DNA of 16,033 nucleotides, from contig JBJKSX010000023.1 in the NCBI GenBank assembly GCA_046703545.1, positions 1-16,033 of the forward strand. The letters are read 5' to 3'. Numbering within the stretch: position 1 is the stretch's first letter; every line of letters starts with the position of its first letter. Under the pieces are notes generated by a model. It was given only the letters and a program-made list of their open reading frames with translations. It was not told the DNA's origin and searched no databases. Positions 1 through 7,328 of the stretch are shown one piece after another. This DNA comes from JAJZOM01 sp046703545. GTDB lineage: Archaea > Thermoplasmatota > Thermoplasmata > Thermoplasmatales > Thermoplasmataceae. Both the position numbers and the translations under genes were made by a program.

Positions 1-2
1 TT

Positions 3-152
3 GACGATTCAGAGCATCGCCTCAAGCTTGGAAGAGAGGCCTTCGACAAGAAGTATAATGACAGGATGCATGACATCACAGAGCTTCTGGGAATAAAGTC
101 CAGAGAGGATTATGAAGTGGTGGACCGTAAATTCAACCTGACCATGTATTGA
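3..152 (+). CDS. 3' end of an unrecognised protein (partial)
   Basis: An open frame enters from the left edge and stops with TGA at 150-152. It encodes the last 49 residues, a charged, probably helical tail (it begins DDSEHRLKLGREAF and ends DRKFNLTMY). Codon use (AAG, AGA/AGG, ATA, CTG/CTT) matches the neighbours, so this is very likely a real gene end. No motif identifies the family, and the start and main domains lie outside the window. Its stop codon abuts the stop of the opposing regulator gene directly (tga followed by tca), so the two genes are tail to tail with no spacer. Confidence 0.6.
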   Translation, partial: DDSEHRLKLGREAFDKKYNDRMHDITELLGIKSREDYEVVDRKFNLTMY

Positions 153-436
153 TCATAAGGCTTCCGGGGCCTTGAACCGTTTTTTCCAGATTCTTATTAT
201 GTTTGATGCCCATTCTTCCACCTCAAGGATGGCAGCCTCATTAATGCTGTAGAATCTGTAATGTGCGACCTTTTCCATGTTCACAACGCCTGCCTCCCGC
301 AAATGCCCAGATGCTGGGATATGGCTGGGTGGGGAACACTGAAATACTCATGGATGCTCGCAGCCCGCATCCTGCCTTCCTCAGACAGTATCTGCACAAT
401 CCTTTGCCTCGCGGGGTCTGATAAAGCATGCAGCAA
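153..436 (-). pseudogene. ArsR-family winged-helix regulator, frameshifted
   Basis: The reverse strand encodes a typical ArsR-type winged helix in two frames. The first frame, read down from about 478, contains LLHALSDPARQRIVQILSEE and the recognition-helix region SVPHPAISQHLG, then runs into a TGA. Adding one base in the short A run at 301-303 (T run on the coding strand) restores the continuation GILREAGVVNMEKVAHYRFY and the C-terminal helix ending RFKAPEAL before the stop at 153-155. The repaired protein from a TTG at 436 would be about 94 residues, normal for ArsR regulators. No ATG exists between the upstream in-frame stop (479-481) and the conserved domain, so the start is also uncertain. 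The ligand cannot be told: no metal-binding CxC motif is visible. Either a recent pseudogene or a one-base sequence error. Confidence 0.75.
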
Positions 437-596
437 TTCGCTTGAGTTCTCGAAATTTCTTTGTTTAGTGATTGGTATTTAAGTGAATGCTCTCAATTAG
501 GTATATGCTCATTACACATCCGTTCAAGGCTCAAAACGAAAAGTTCCATTGTGTTGCAGTAGTGAAATTTTAATTACTGAGTGCATCTCTGAATCA

Positions 597-1334
597 TTGG
601 CAATCACACGCACACCTCTGGTTTCATTACAGGAAAATGAAGGAGTGAACATACTTCAGATCTCAAACGGCATCAATAACACGCTGAACAACGATGGTCT
701 GAGGGATTTCCTCATTGCACTGACAGATGCGGTAGCCTCAGGAGATTCACCCATACTCATTACCTCTTCCAGGAGCAAGGCGTTTTCAATGGGTTATTCT
801 GCTGACTGCAGGCGAATCACGGACAAGATGCACATCAGGGAGGCATACTCACTTGCAACAACAATTGCCAGGACAATGACCAATTCAGGAAGGGCAATAA
901 TAAGTGCTGTGGATGGCTATGCGCTTGGCCTTGGCCTTGAGATAGTCCTCTGTTCAGACATCATCATTGCTACGGAAAGGTCCAAGTTCGGCATGCCGGA
1001 AATCGCATTCGGACTCCCGTCCCTGACAGGCATACTTCCTGAAGTCCCTGAAAGATACTCACCCTCTGCCTATTCAATTATAAAAAGAGGGAAAATATTT
1101 GACGCCAATCAGGCAAAAGAAGTTGGAATTGTCACTGAACTGATGGATTCCACGGACTTCCAGAAGAAAGCGGTCAATCATGCCAGGAAGATAGAATCCA
1201 GGCTTTTCAAAATAATCAAGCATGGGCAGGATGTTTCACAGAACAGATCCATAGTGGATGACCTCTTCTTCAAGATTTACGATCCAACCTGCTTTACAAT
1301 GTCACAATTAGAAAGGTTCAGAAACAGTCTTTGA
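597..1334 (+). CDS. Enoyl-CoA hydratase/isomerase (crotonase) family protein
   Basis: Crotonase-fold acyl-CoA enzyme, probably hydrating or isomerising an enoyl-CoA in the cytoplasm. Numbered from TTG at 597 (245 residues), SKAFSMG (about 60-66) and DGYALG (106-111) are the two oxyanion-hole segments. Glu115 (in GLGLEIVLCSDI) and Glu135 (in FGMPEIAFGLP) match the two catalytic glutamates of enoyl-CoA hydratases. The N-terminal strand is LVSLQENEGVNILQIS. There is no in-frame ATG: TTG at 549 would add 16 low-quality residues, GTG at 645 would cut into the first strand, and an A/T-rich box near 567-576 fits a leaderless start near 597. The substrate is unknown. The last 27 bases overlap the end of tatC on the other strand. 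No other beta-oxidation gene is adjacent. Confidence 0.8.
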   Translation: MAITRTPLVSLQENEGVNILQISNGINNTLNNDGLRDFLIALTDAVASGDSPILITSSRSKAFSMGYSADCRRITDKMHIREAYSLATTIARTMTNSGRAIISAVDGYALGLGLEIVLCSDIIIATERSKFGMPEIAFGLPSLTGILPEVPERYSPSAYSIIKRGKIFDANQAKEVGIVTELMDSTDFQKKAVNHARKIESRLFKIIKHGQDVSQNRSIVDDLFFKIYDPTCFTMSQLERFRNSL

Positions 1335-2135
1335 CTCTTCTGCTTTCACCTTTTTCTCGTATCTTTTTGAGAAGAACACGCCTCCAAAGTAGAGCGCGAT
1401 CATTGGCAATGCCATCATTACTTCCATGAAACCTGTTACACCTGGTGAAACCAGAAATCCAAAAAGAAGAGATCCCACAACAGCATACCTCCAGTTCTCA
1501 GACCAGAATCCCGCCCTTACCATTCCTGCACGGGTCAATCCATACATGAACACAGGGACTTCAAATGACACCCCAAACGCCAACAGGTAAAGCACCAGAA
1601 AAGAAACAAAATTCATGAGGCTCATTGTAGTTGTTGCGCCAAGTCCCAGATCAAACTCGTTGAAGATAGTGAACATGGCAGGCGCCACCCAGAAAAGCCC
1701 CATCATTGCACCTGCAAAGAAGAGTAAGCTGGCAGGTACCAGTATGGCCTTCAGAAGGACTTTTTCATTCCTCTTCAGGGCTGGCCCGAGAAACATGCTA
1801 ATATGGTAAATCAGGTACGGCATGGTCAGGATAAGGGCAAGAAACATTGCAATGTAGGCATCTGCGGTCAAACCATCAGCGGGCCTTACAACAATAAGCT
1901 GAGTTCCGGGAGGCAGAATCATCAGTTCGATCCTGCTCAGCAGCTGCGCCCCGAGATTGTGGTACACATCAGGGTAAACAAAATAGAACGTGTGTCCAAA
2001 AACAGTGACAAGCCTGATGGAGAAAACAATGAAAATGCCGAACAAAACCATAAACAAAGCTAAGACCCTGATTACTCTGTACCTTATTTCATCAAGGTTC
2101 CGAAAAATGATCGGAATAACTTCGTCACTTATCAT
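1308..2135 (-). CDS. tatC: Sec-independent protein translocase TatC
   Basis: TatC is the multispanning membrane receptor that binds the twin-arginine signal of folded exported proteins and recruits TatA. The 275-residue product has several hydrophobic segments, about the six expected. The N-terminal cytoplasmic motif NLDEIRYR (13-20) is the family's HLxELRxR, and MPYLIYHISMFLGPALKRNE carries the conserved Pro and Glu of the signal-peptide-binding region. The first external loop is long. The tail is charged (KRYEKKVKAEESK). The start ATG overlaps the tatA stop by four bases (ATGA type), so the two are translationally coupled. The 3' end overlaps the convergent crotonase gene by 27 bases. Confidence 0.95.
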   Translation of the reverse strand: MISDEVIPIIFRNLDEIRYRVIRVLALFMVLFGIFIVFSIRLVTVFGHTFYFVYPDVYHNLGAQLLSRIELMILPPGTQLIVVRPADGLTADAYIAMFLALILTMPYLIYHISMFLGPALKRNEKVLLKAILVPASLLFFAGAMMGLFWVAPAMFTIFNEFDLGLGATTTMSLMNFVSFLVLYLLAFGVSFEVPVFMYGLTRAGMVRAGFWSENWRYAVVGSLLFGFLVSPGVTGFMEVMMALPMIALYFGGVFFSKRYEKKVKAEESKTVSEPF

Positions 2136-2437
2136 TTACCTGTGGGATTTAATTTCTCTGATATTTCCTTCGATAGCTGCTCGTTGGATTTTCCAGCCGG
2201 GTCAATTCCGAGATTCTTGGCCGCTTCCGGGTAGTTGATATCAGATGACTCAGCTGCCTTTGGCTCTGTGTACATGGCTTTCTTTATCTCGTTCTCCAAC
2301 TCAAGCTGGCCCCTCTTGAACTCGCCAGTTGCCTTTCCCAGGCTTCTGGCAAAATCTGGAATCTTCTTGGCTCCACCGAATAAAATGAGGGCCACAACTA
2401 TCAGGATCAGCAATCCACCATAGTCGCCGAAATTCAT
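2132..2437 (-). CDS. tatA: Twin-arginine translocase subunit TatA/TatE
   Basis: TatA oligomerises to form the transient pore of the Tat system. The 101-residue protein has the family's architecture: a short external N-terminus, one transmembrane helix (about 7-20), the FGG hinge (20-22), then an amphipathic helix starting AKKIPDFARSLGKATGEFKR, and a polar, probably disordered tail. It lies first in a tatA-tatC operon with ATGA overlap. No separate TatB is seen, as in many archaea. Several redox and surface proteins of the host would be expected clients, but none in this window has an obvious RR signal. Confidence 0.93.
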   Translation of the reverse strand: MNFGDYGGLLILIVVALILFGGAKKIPDFARSLGKATGEFKRGQLELENEIKKAMYTEPKAAESSDINYPEAAKNLGIDPAGKSNEQLSKEISEKLNPTGK

Positions 2438-2466
2438 TGAGTTAGTATGATCGCTCGTTATTTAAC

Positions 2467-2474
2467 TTTTTATA
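2467..2474 (-). promoter_or_regulatory. TATA box of tatA-tatC
   Basis: TATAAAAA on the reverse strand, centred about 34 bases upstream of the tatA ATG (2437) and preceded by a purine-rich GGAAG stretch resembling an archaeal BRE. Normal archaeal spacing places transcription start near 2445, giving a leader of only about 8 bases. The remainder of 2438-2585 holds no gene that I can support. Confidence 0.6.
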
Positions 2475-2585
2475 CTTCCTTTTCCCGGCCAATCTATCGT
2501 TGCTCCGCACACAGTGCATAATGCATTGGCCAAAATCAAGCGGCCCGGAATCTCAGGGAAAAAGAAAAAATGGAATATTTGGGTC

Positions 2586-2915
2586 TTAATTGCCGGGAAT
2601 GTCCAGTTCAGTGCTGTAACCTATTTCCCTGAATTTGTCCGCGACCGACGTCAGGCTCTCCTTCAAACCATTGTCGATGTTGCTGAAGGACAGCGAGATC
2701 ATCTTCTTGTTGCTGTTAACCACAACAAACCCCAGAGTCTTGTCTGTGGGCATGACTTCATCGGTTCTTGCAAATTCTTCTATAAATTCCCTGATGCCCT
2801 CCTCAATGTAGTCGGTGTTCAGCAATTCGCTGAGGCTTTCCAGTGATGGTATCAGGTTTGAAAGTTCAACACATATGACAGAGGGGTGTATTGCCCCCAC
2901 CGTCACATTGTACAT
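2586..2915 (-). CDS. Small unknown protein downstream of peroxiredoxin
   Basis: I do not recognise the family. From ATG at 2915 it encodes 109 residues, mixed alpha/beta and acidic, with no transmembrane segment or signal. Strand-like stretches are VICVELSNLIPSL and TLGFVVVNSNKKMISLSFS, and a helix-rich centre runs IEEGIREFIEEFA. One cysteine lies in the N-terminal part. A TTG at 2930 would add five residues. It starts 20 bases after the peroxiredoxin stop on the same strand, so co-transcription is likely. That suggests, but does not show, a link to peroxide stress. Confidence 0.65.
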   Translation of the reverse strand: MYNVTVGAIHPSVICVELSNLIPSLESLSELLNTDYIEEGIREFIEEFARTDEVMPTDKTLGFVVVNSNKKMISLSFSNIDNGLKESLTSVADKFREIGYSTELDIPGN

Positions 2916-2935
2916 TGCGCAATCTGTCAAGAAAA

Positions 2936-3550
2936 TCAGGCTTTAACTCTCTTGAGGTACCATCTTTCAGCGCCCTCTTCCTTCTCCCTCTCAAGTGCTC
3001 CCTTGAAAGTGTTGGGGGCTGCTGCTATTCCCTCAGTTCCTGGCTCCCAGTTGGCCGGAGTTGCAAGCTTCTTGTCCCAGTTGAACTGGAATGCCTTGAC
3101 AACCCTGAGGATCTCTCTCATGTTTCTTCCCACTTCTGCAGGATAGTAGACCATCCACCTTATTGTCTGGTTTGGGTCTATCAAAAATACGCCTCTGACA
3201 GTTGTTCCCACTTTCTCATCCATCAGGTTGAATTCTCTCGCCACTTCCTTCTCGAGGTCTGCAAGAACAGGGAATGGTATCTCCACGCCGTATTTCTCCT
3301 TTATATCCTTGAGCCATGCAATATGGCTGTATATGCTGTCCACACTGAGGCCAACCAGTTCCACTCCAAGTTTCTTGAACTCTTCATAGTTCTCTGTGAA
3401 GGCCATGAATTCTGTTGTGCATACAGGGGTAAAGTCTGCTGGGTGTGAGAAAAGCAAAACCCACTTTCCCTTGAAATTAGCCAGGCTGATTGGCCCCTGT
3501 GTCGAGTTTATGGTAAAATCCGGTGCTTTTTGTCCTAGATGTACTGGCAT
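2936..3550 (-). CDS. 1-Cys peroxiredoxin (AhpC/TSA family, Prx6-like)
   Basis: Thiol peroxidase that reduces hydrogen peroxide and organic peroxides. The 204-residue product carries the active-site motif HPADFTPVCTTE with peroxidatic Cys44, Thr41 and Pro37, and the thioredoxin-fold core GVFLIDPNQTIRWMVYYP. The long C-terminal dimerisation domain (about 165-204) is typical of archaeal Prx6-type enzymes. Cys44 is the only cysteine in the protein, so no intramolecular resolving cysteine exists and a partner thiol must recycle it. An AGGTGA Shine-Dalgarno lies at 3563-3558, just before the ATG, and a TATA-like box is at about 3583-3592. Likely first gene of a two-gene unit with the small protein downstream. 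Confidence 0.93.
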   Translation of the reverse strand: MPVHLGQKAPDFTINSTQGPISLANFKGKWVLLFSHPADFTPVCTTEFMAFTENYEEFKKLGVELVGLSVDSIYSHIAWLKDIKEKYGVEIPFPVLADLEKEVAREFNLMDEKVGTTVRGVFLIDPNQTIRWMVYYPAEVGRNMREILRVVKAFQFNWDKKLATPANWEPGTEGIAAAPNTFKGALEREKEEGAERWYLKRVKA

Positions 3551-3624
3551 TTTTTATTCACCTACTATCAACATGAGGTGATCTTATATTAACTATTGAG
3601 ATAGGTGCAAAATAAGCTCATATT

Positions 3625-4584
3625 TCAGGGCTTTTCACAGAGATGTTGGGCGAAGTAAGTTATCACCAGATCCGCACCGGCCCGGAATATGGATATGACT
3701 GTTTCTTCAATCGCCGATTCAGGGAGAAGGCCATTATCTATGGCATTCCGTATCATTGAGTACTCCCCGCTCACGCTGTATGCTGCCAGGGGCTGGTCAA
3801 ATGCCTCTCTTGCGCGCCTTATTATGTCAAGGTATGGCAGGGCCGGTTTTACCATTATCATGTCCGCCCCTTCATTGATGTCCAGTGCGATCTCAGTCAT
3901 CGCTTCCCTGGAGTTCCTGAAGTCCATCTGGTAGGTTTTCCTGTCTCCGAATGAAGGGGTTGAATCTGCGGCATTCCTGAATGGGCCATACATTGCGGAA
4001 GAGTACTTTGCGCTGTAGGCAAGAATAGGTATGTTCTGGAAACCGGCACTGTCAAGTACATCCCGTATGTAAGCAACCTGGCCATCCATCATTCCGCTAG
4101 GTGCAACAATATCCACGCCTGCCTTCGCATAGGAGAGAGCTATCTTTCCATAGCTTTCCAGTGTGGAGTCATTGCTTACAGTTTCCCCGTCCAGTATCCC
4201 ACAGTGTCCATGTGAGGTGTATTCGCACATGCAGAGGTCCGCCATGACAGTGAGCGAGGTTCTTTCTTTTGCAATTCTTATGGACTTCTGGACCACTCCC
4301 TGTGGATTGTAAGACTGGGAGCCTTCGGCATCCTTTGCGGATGGAATCCCGAAGAAAAGTATGCTTCTTATGCCGATTTCCTCAAGATGTTCCAGGTAGC
4401 TTTCCAGTGATGAAAGGGCCTGCCTGTATATGCCCGGCATGGACTCTATTTGCACAGGCGATGTGGCACTTTCGTCCACGAACACTGGCATGACAAGTTT
4501 ACCCCTGTCCATGGAAGTCTCCGAAACCATGTCTCTTATGTTCTGGCTTGACCTGAGGCGCCTTGGTCTTGCTACGGGAAACAT
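3625..4584 (-). CDS. hemB: Delta-aminolevulinic acid dehydratase (porphobilinogen synthase)
   Basis: HemB condenses two 5-aminolevulinate molecules to porphobilinogen, the first pyrrole of haem, sirohaem and cobamide synthesis. Starting at ATG 4584 gives 319 residues, the normal family length; upstream codons as far as 4677 are open but look non-coding. Visible hallmarks are the zinc site DLCMCEYTSHGHCG (Cys118, Cys120, Cys128), Lys193 in AYSAKYSSAMYGPFR and the Schiff-base Lys246 in MIMVKPALPYLDII, within a TIM barrel. The stop lies 74 bases from the peroxiredoxin start. A TTTAATT box about 26 bases before the ATG suggests a leaderless transcript. No other hem gene is nearby. Confidence 0.95.
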   Translation of the reverse strand: MFPVARPRRLRSSQNIRDMVSETSMDRGKLVMPVFVDESATSPVQIESMPGIYRQALSSLESYLEHLEEIGIRSILFFGIPSAKDAEGSQSYNPQGVVQKSIRIAKERTSLTVMADLCMCEYTSHGHCGILDGETVSNDSTLESYGKIALSYAKAGVDIVAPSGMMDGQVAYIRDVLDSAGFQNIPILAYSAKYSSAMYGPFRNAADSTPSFGDRKTYQMDFRNSREAMTEIALDINEGADMIMVKPALPYLDIIRRAREAFDQPLAAYSVSGEYSMIRNAIDNGLLPESAIEETVISIFRAGADLVITYFAQHLCEKP

Positions 4585-4637
4585 AAAGCATAAATGAGGA
4601 GCAACAATTAAACTTATTGAGGGAAGGTCTCGAACCA

Positions 4638-5003
4638 ATGGCGAAGATAAAGGCACGCGGAACACTGGTACTACCATTCAGGAGAATTAATGATTTGCTC
4701 AAAACGGTGGACACAGGAAAAAACAGGTTTCACCTGGCACGCGACACTGTTGTGGAGGAGATGCGGGAATCCGGCTCGAACATATCTGCTGATGACATAG
4801 ATTTCTCGGTTACAGGAAACAGAATTCATGTAACATGCGAGGTGACGGTGGGAGATTACAAGGATGCCCGCAGGCAATCATTTGATACCGTCTACGCAGT
4901 CATATCGCGGCTCATGACACTTTCACTCAAGTCAATGGATATCGAGAACGAGGATTCACTCATATCGGTAAAGGACATAGAAATAATAGGCATTGACGAG
5001 TAG
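4638..5003 (+). CDS. Unknown 121-residue protein divergent from hemB
   Basis: I do not recognise the family. From ATG at 4638 the product is a small soluble alpha/beta protein: an N-terminal strand (KIKARGTLVLPF), a helix (TVVEEMRES), then DIDFSVTGNRIHVTCEVTVG, a helix containing FDTVYAVISRLMTLSL, and an acidic C-terminus (IEIIGIDE). A TTG at 4617 would add seven residues; ATG is preferred. The gene is divergent from hemB, with 53 bases between start codons shared by both promoters, and ends eight bases from the stop of the convergent ATPase gene. Codon use matches the neighbours. The alternation of strands and helices recalls small dimeric cytosolic proteins, but I assign no function. Confidence 0.7.
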   Translation: MAKIKARGTLVLPFRRINDLLKTVDTGKNRFHLARDTVVEEMRESGSNISADDIDFSVTGNRIHVTCEVTVGDYKDARRQSFDTVYAVISRLMTLSLKSMDIENEDSLISVKDIEIIGIDE

Positions 5004-5011
5004 GAGAAGTC

Positions 5012-6454
5012 TCAGACCATTTCCTGCATGCCGACGGATGGCCAGCCTTCCTTGTTGTATTCTGGTATGGCCGCATAGAAAATTTTGGGGTCGCTGTTGG
5101 CTACGGCATAACCATTCATTTCTGTCACATGTATGGTGAGATTTGCATAGTGGCTAATTTCCTCGTAGTATTCATCATCGGTAAGGATGACAATGGCACC
5201 AGTTGTCCTGACACTGTTTATGAGGTTGACAAGGTCGCCAAAAAAATCCCTGCCGTAAGTGAACATCAGGAAATCAGTTGAAAAAAAGTAAAGGTCAGGC
5301 CTTGATGAGGAAGACATGAAGAAATCAATCACGTCATTTGGAAAGTCCTCAACTATGCTCTTCCCTTCAAGGTTAATGACGAATGAATTGGCGCGTTTTG
5401 ATTTTTCTGCAGTGATGTAATGTTTCATTGTCTCCGAATCCAGAGAGTTCACCAGAATCTGTGAAGTCTCATAACTGCTGGAAGTGGCATCAATAACGCC
5501 GCGCCCGTCAAGTATTGCATCCTTGATCAGGTTGTTTTTCACAAGGTTGACAACATCATTCACCACGTTGAAATTCCCATTCCTGTGGAGCATTATAACT
5601 GATCCAAGTGGGACACTCCCATTTCCGGTTTTTGTGAACTTATGAAGGTCATCAGACTCAAGCGGGACTTCAAACTGTTCCCTTGTCACTTTCTTCTCAT
5701 GCTTGAGCTTCTTGTCGGGGTAAATGATTTGTCTCTGTACCAGTGGCACAAACCTCCCGCCCTTCAGAGTGTAGAGGAAGACCGGAGTAGCGCCCAGTGA
5801 GACGCCCCTAAGCTTCTCAACAATGGCCCTCCTTACCAGTATGTCCCTTTCGATGTTATAATCCATTGTGATCGCCCCATCAGAGAAGTACTCAAGCTTT
5901 GGGTTTTCCTTGGCCTCAAGGATGCAGATAAGTTTGGCACCTGACCTCTCTACAAGATCTGAGTGAATCATGGAGAAAAGCAGCAGTGGGTTTATGTCGT
6001 ATTTCTCGGAAAGCGCCTCTATGGAGTCTATAACAATCAATGGGCCGTCGCCCGCATGGGTATCAACAAACTCGTACAGGGACCTCACTTCCGGAAGAAG
6101 ATCTGAAATGTTCAGAATAAGCCCCCCATCCATGTTGTTTGTGACTTTGCCTTCTTCAATCATTCTCTCAAGTTTTCTGAGAGATTCTGTACTGACGTTC
6201 GCGATTTCGCCAGACAGTTCGGAGTTATTGTTCTTGACGGAGATCTCATTGATCCACGGGAAATTCACTTCAAGTGCCTCGTCAGAGAATCTTGCGGACA
6301 GGTAACAAACAGGGGTGTTCTTCATGACGGATTCCATGTACTCAAGGCCAAATGTGGTCTTTCCAGCACCTGGTTTACCCTTTATCACTACCGATCTTCC
6401 AAATTTCTGATCAAAAAACTGATCAAGGAGACCGAATAACCCCTTCTTGTCCAT
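5012..6454 (-). CDS. GvpD/KaiC-like RecA-superfamily ATPase, second half degenerate
   Basis: A 480-residue protein built from two RecA-like halves. The first half has Walker A GKPGAGKTT (26-34), Walker B PLIVIDS (138-144), a SDGAIT segment (191-196) and the KaiC-type signature RRAIVEKLRG (208-217), so it should bind and probably hydrolyse ATP. The second half begins near PLGSVIMLHRNGNF (282-295), where a second P-loop would lie but the GKT lysine is missing. It keeps the following strand/helix pattern, including PDLYFFSTD and TTGAIVILTDDEYYEE. This architecture resembles archaeal GvpD and other circadian-KaiC relatives, which often act as regulators or signalling ATPases; no gas-vesicle genes are present. 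It begins four bases after the DUF835 gene and is surely co-transcribed. Confidence 0.75.
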   Translation of the reverse strand: MDKKGLFGLLDQFFDQKFGRSVVIKGKPGAGKTTFGLEYMESVMKNTPVCYLSARFSDEALEVNFPWINEISVKNNNSELSGEIANVSTESLRKLERMIEEGKVTNNMDGGLILNISDLLPEVRSLYEFVDTHAGDGPLIVIDSIEALSEKYDINPLLLFSMIHSDLVERSGAKLICILEAKENPKLEYFSDGAITMDYNIERDILVRRAIVEKLRGVSLGATPVFLYTLKGGRFVPLVQRQIIYPDKKLKHEKKVTREQFEVPLESDDLHKFTKTGNGSVPLGSVIMLHRNGNFNVVNDVVNLVKNNLIKDAILDGRGVIDATSSSYETSQILVNSLDSETMKHYITAEKSKRANSFVINLEGKSIVEDFPNDVIDFFMSSSSRPDLYFFSTDFLMFTYGRDFFGDLVNLINSVRTTGAIVILTDDEYYEEISHYANLTIHVTEMNGYAVANSDPKIFYAAIPEYNKEGWPSVGMQEMV

Positions 6455-6458
6455 ATGA

Positions 6459-7328
6459 TTATGCCTCTAAGTCAGTAACCATATCCTTGTTCCAATCGAT
6501 ACAGTACCTTGTGATCTGGCCAAACTGTATGTGATCCATGGAACCTTCTCCGAATACAAGCATGAGGTATGCATTCTTCTCAAGAGCAACACTCTTGATC
6601 TGCTCAAATGCTCTTGCCACGTCATAGAAGGAATGGTACACTATGAGTAGATCGAACACATCTATAAATATGATCCTTGCTTTATTTTCGCTTATTCTCT
6701 TGATGATGGTGTCAACTATGAATGTCAGGTTTACAGGGCGGTTTCTTTGGGCACCCATTGAGTCAGTAACCCAGACAAAATTTTCGTTCGTGAGAATCTC
6801 AGGAAGTTCTAGTTTTAGATTGAATCTTGAAACAACCAGTATGTTGTTCTTGTCCACTCTGTTGGATATGAGAAGCGACATGAACATGGGGGCGTTTTCT
6901 GGTTTGGTAAAATATGTATTTCCTGGGTATAGGCCATTCTTGGCAAGGTAAATTGTCGAATCGTTGATGATCCTCAGCTTGCTCATGACATGTCCTGCCA
7001 GAGCCTGCCGCAATCTCTTGCGCGTTGCCTCAATATTGTTTGGGTCAAGAATGACAAGTTCTGAAGTGTATTTTATCTTCTCATCTATAACGGGATTTTC
7101 CTTTTCAGACATAAGAATGAGCAGATATCCACGCTGCTCAGCCAGGAACAGGGCAGTATCCTCCTTCTTCATTTTCCCGTCCAGGTAATATATCAGCGAA
7201 GATGGCTTTTCTTTCTCCAGCACATCCAATGAAAGTTCATTCTTGATCTCATAGTCGATACCCGTTGGAGCCATGATATCTGTGAAGAGTTTCTCCTGCT
7301 TCCCGCTCCCGTCGTACACTATAATCAT
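6459..7328 (-). CDS. DUF835 protein with an N-terminal receiver-like domain
   Basis: A 289-residue protein. Residues 131-275 fit the DUF835 pattern common in archaeal signalling proteins: GLYPGNTYFT, then NILVVSRFN, FVWVTDS, and the Walker B-like strand RIIFIDVFDLLIVYHSF (218-234), then NAYLMLVFGEGS. Residues 1-112 show five strand-helix units (IIVYDG, IDYEIK, LIYYLDG, YLLILMS, LVILDP) like a CheY receiver. However, the beta-1 acid pair is reduced and the conserved beta-5 Lys is Asp95, so phosphotransfer may be lost; Asp50 could be a remnant acceptor. It is first in a two-gene operon with the ATPase downstream. Its ATG (7328) is preceded by an A/T box near 7350-7365. The function is unknown; a sensor or adaptor role is inference. 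Confidence 0.7.
   Translation of the reverse strand: MIIVYDGSGKQEKLFTDIMAPTGIDYEIKNELSLDVLEKEKPSSLIYYLDGKMKKEDTALFLAEQRGYLLILMSEKENPVIDEKIKYTSELVILDPNNIEATRKRLRQALAGHVMSKLRIINDSTIYLAKNGLYPGNTYFTKPENAPMFMSLLISNRVDKNNILVVSRFNLKLELPEILTNENFVWVTDSMGAQRNRPVNLTFIVDTIIKRISENKARIIFIDVFDLLIVYHSFYDVARAFEQIKSVALEKNAYLMLVFGEGSMDHIQFGQITRYCIDWNKDMVTDLEA

Noticed and set aside
1615..2423. Plus-strand open frames within tatC/tatA
   Set aside because: They are shadows of the well-supported Tat genes on the other strand.
3572..3583. Match to the 16S rRNA 3' end (GATCACCTC on the - strand)
   Set aside because: It is short, in an intergenic promoter region, and not followed by a gene on the strand where it would act as a Shine-Dalgarno. 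Chance is likely.
4585..4677. N-terminal extension of hemB
   Set aside because: The codons are open but do not resemble the family, and they would run over the promoter and start of the divergent gene; ATG 4584 gives the normal length.
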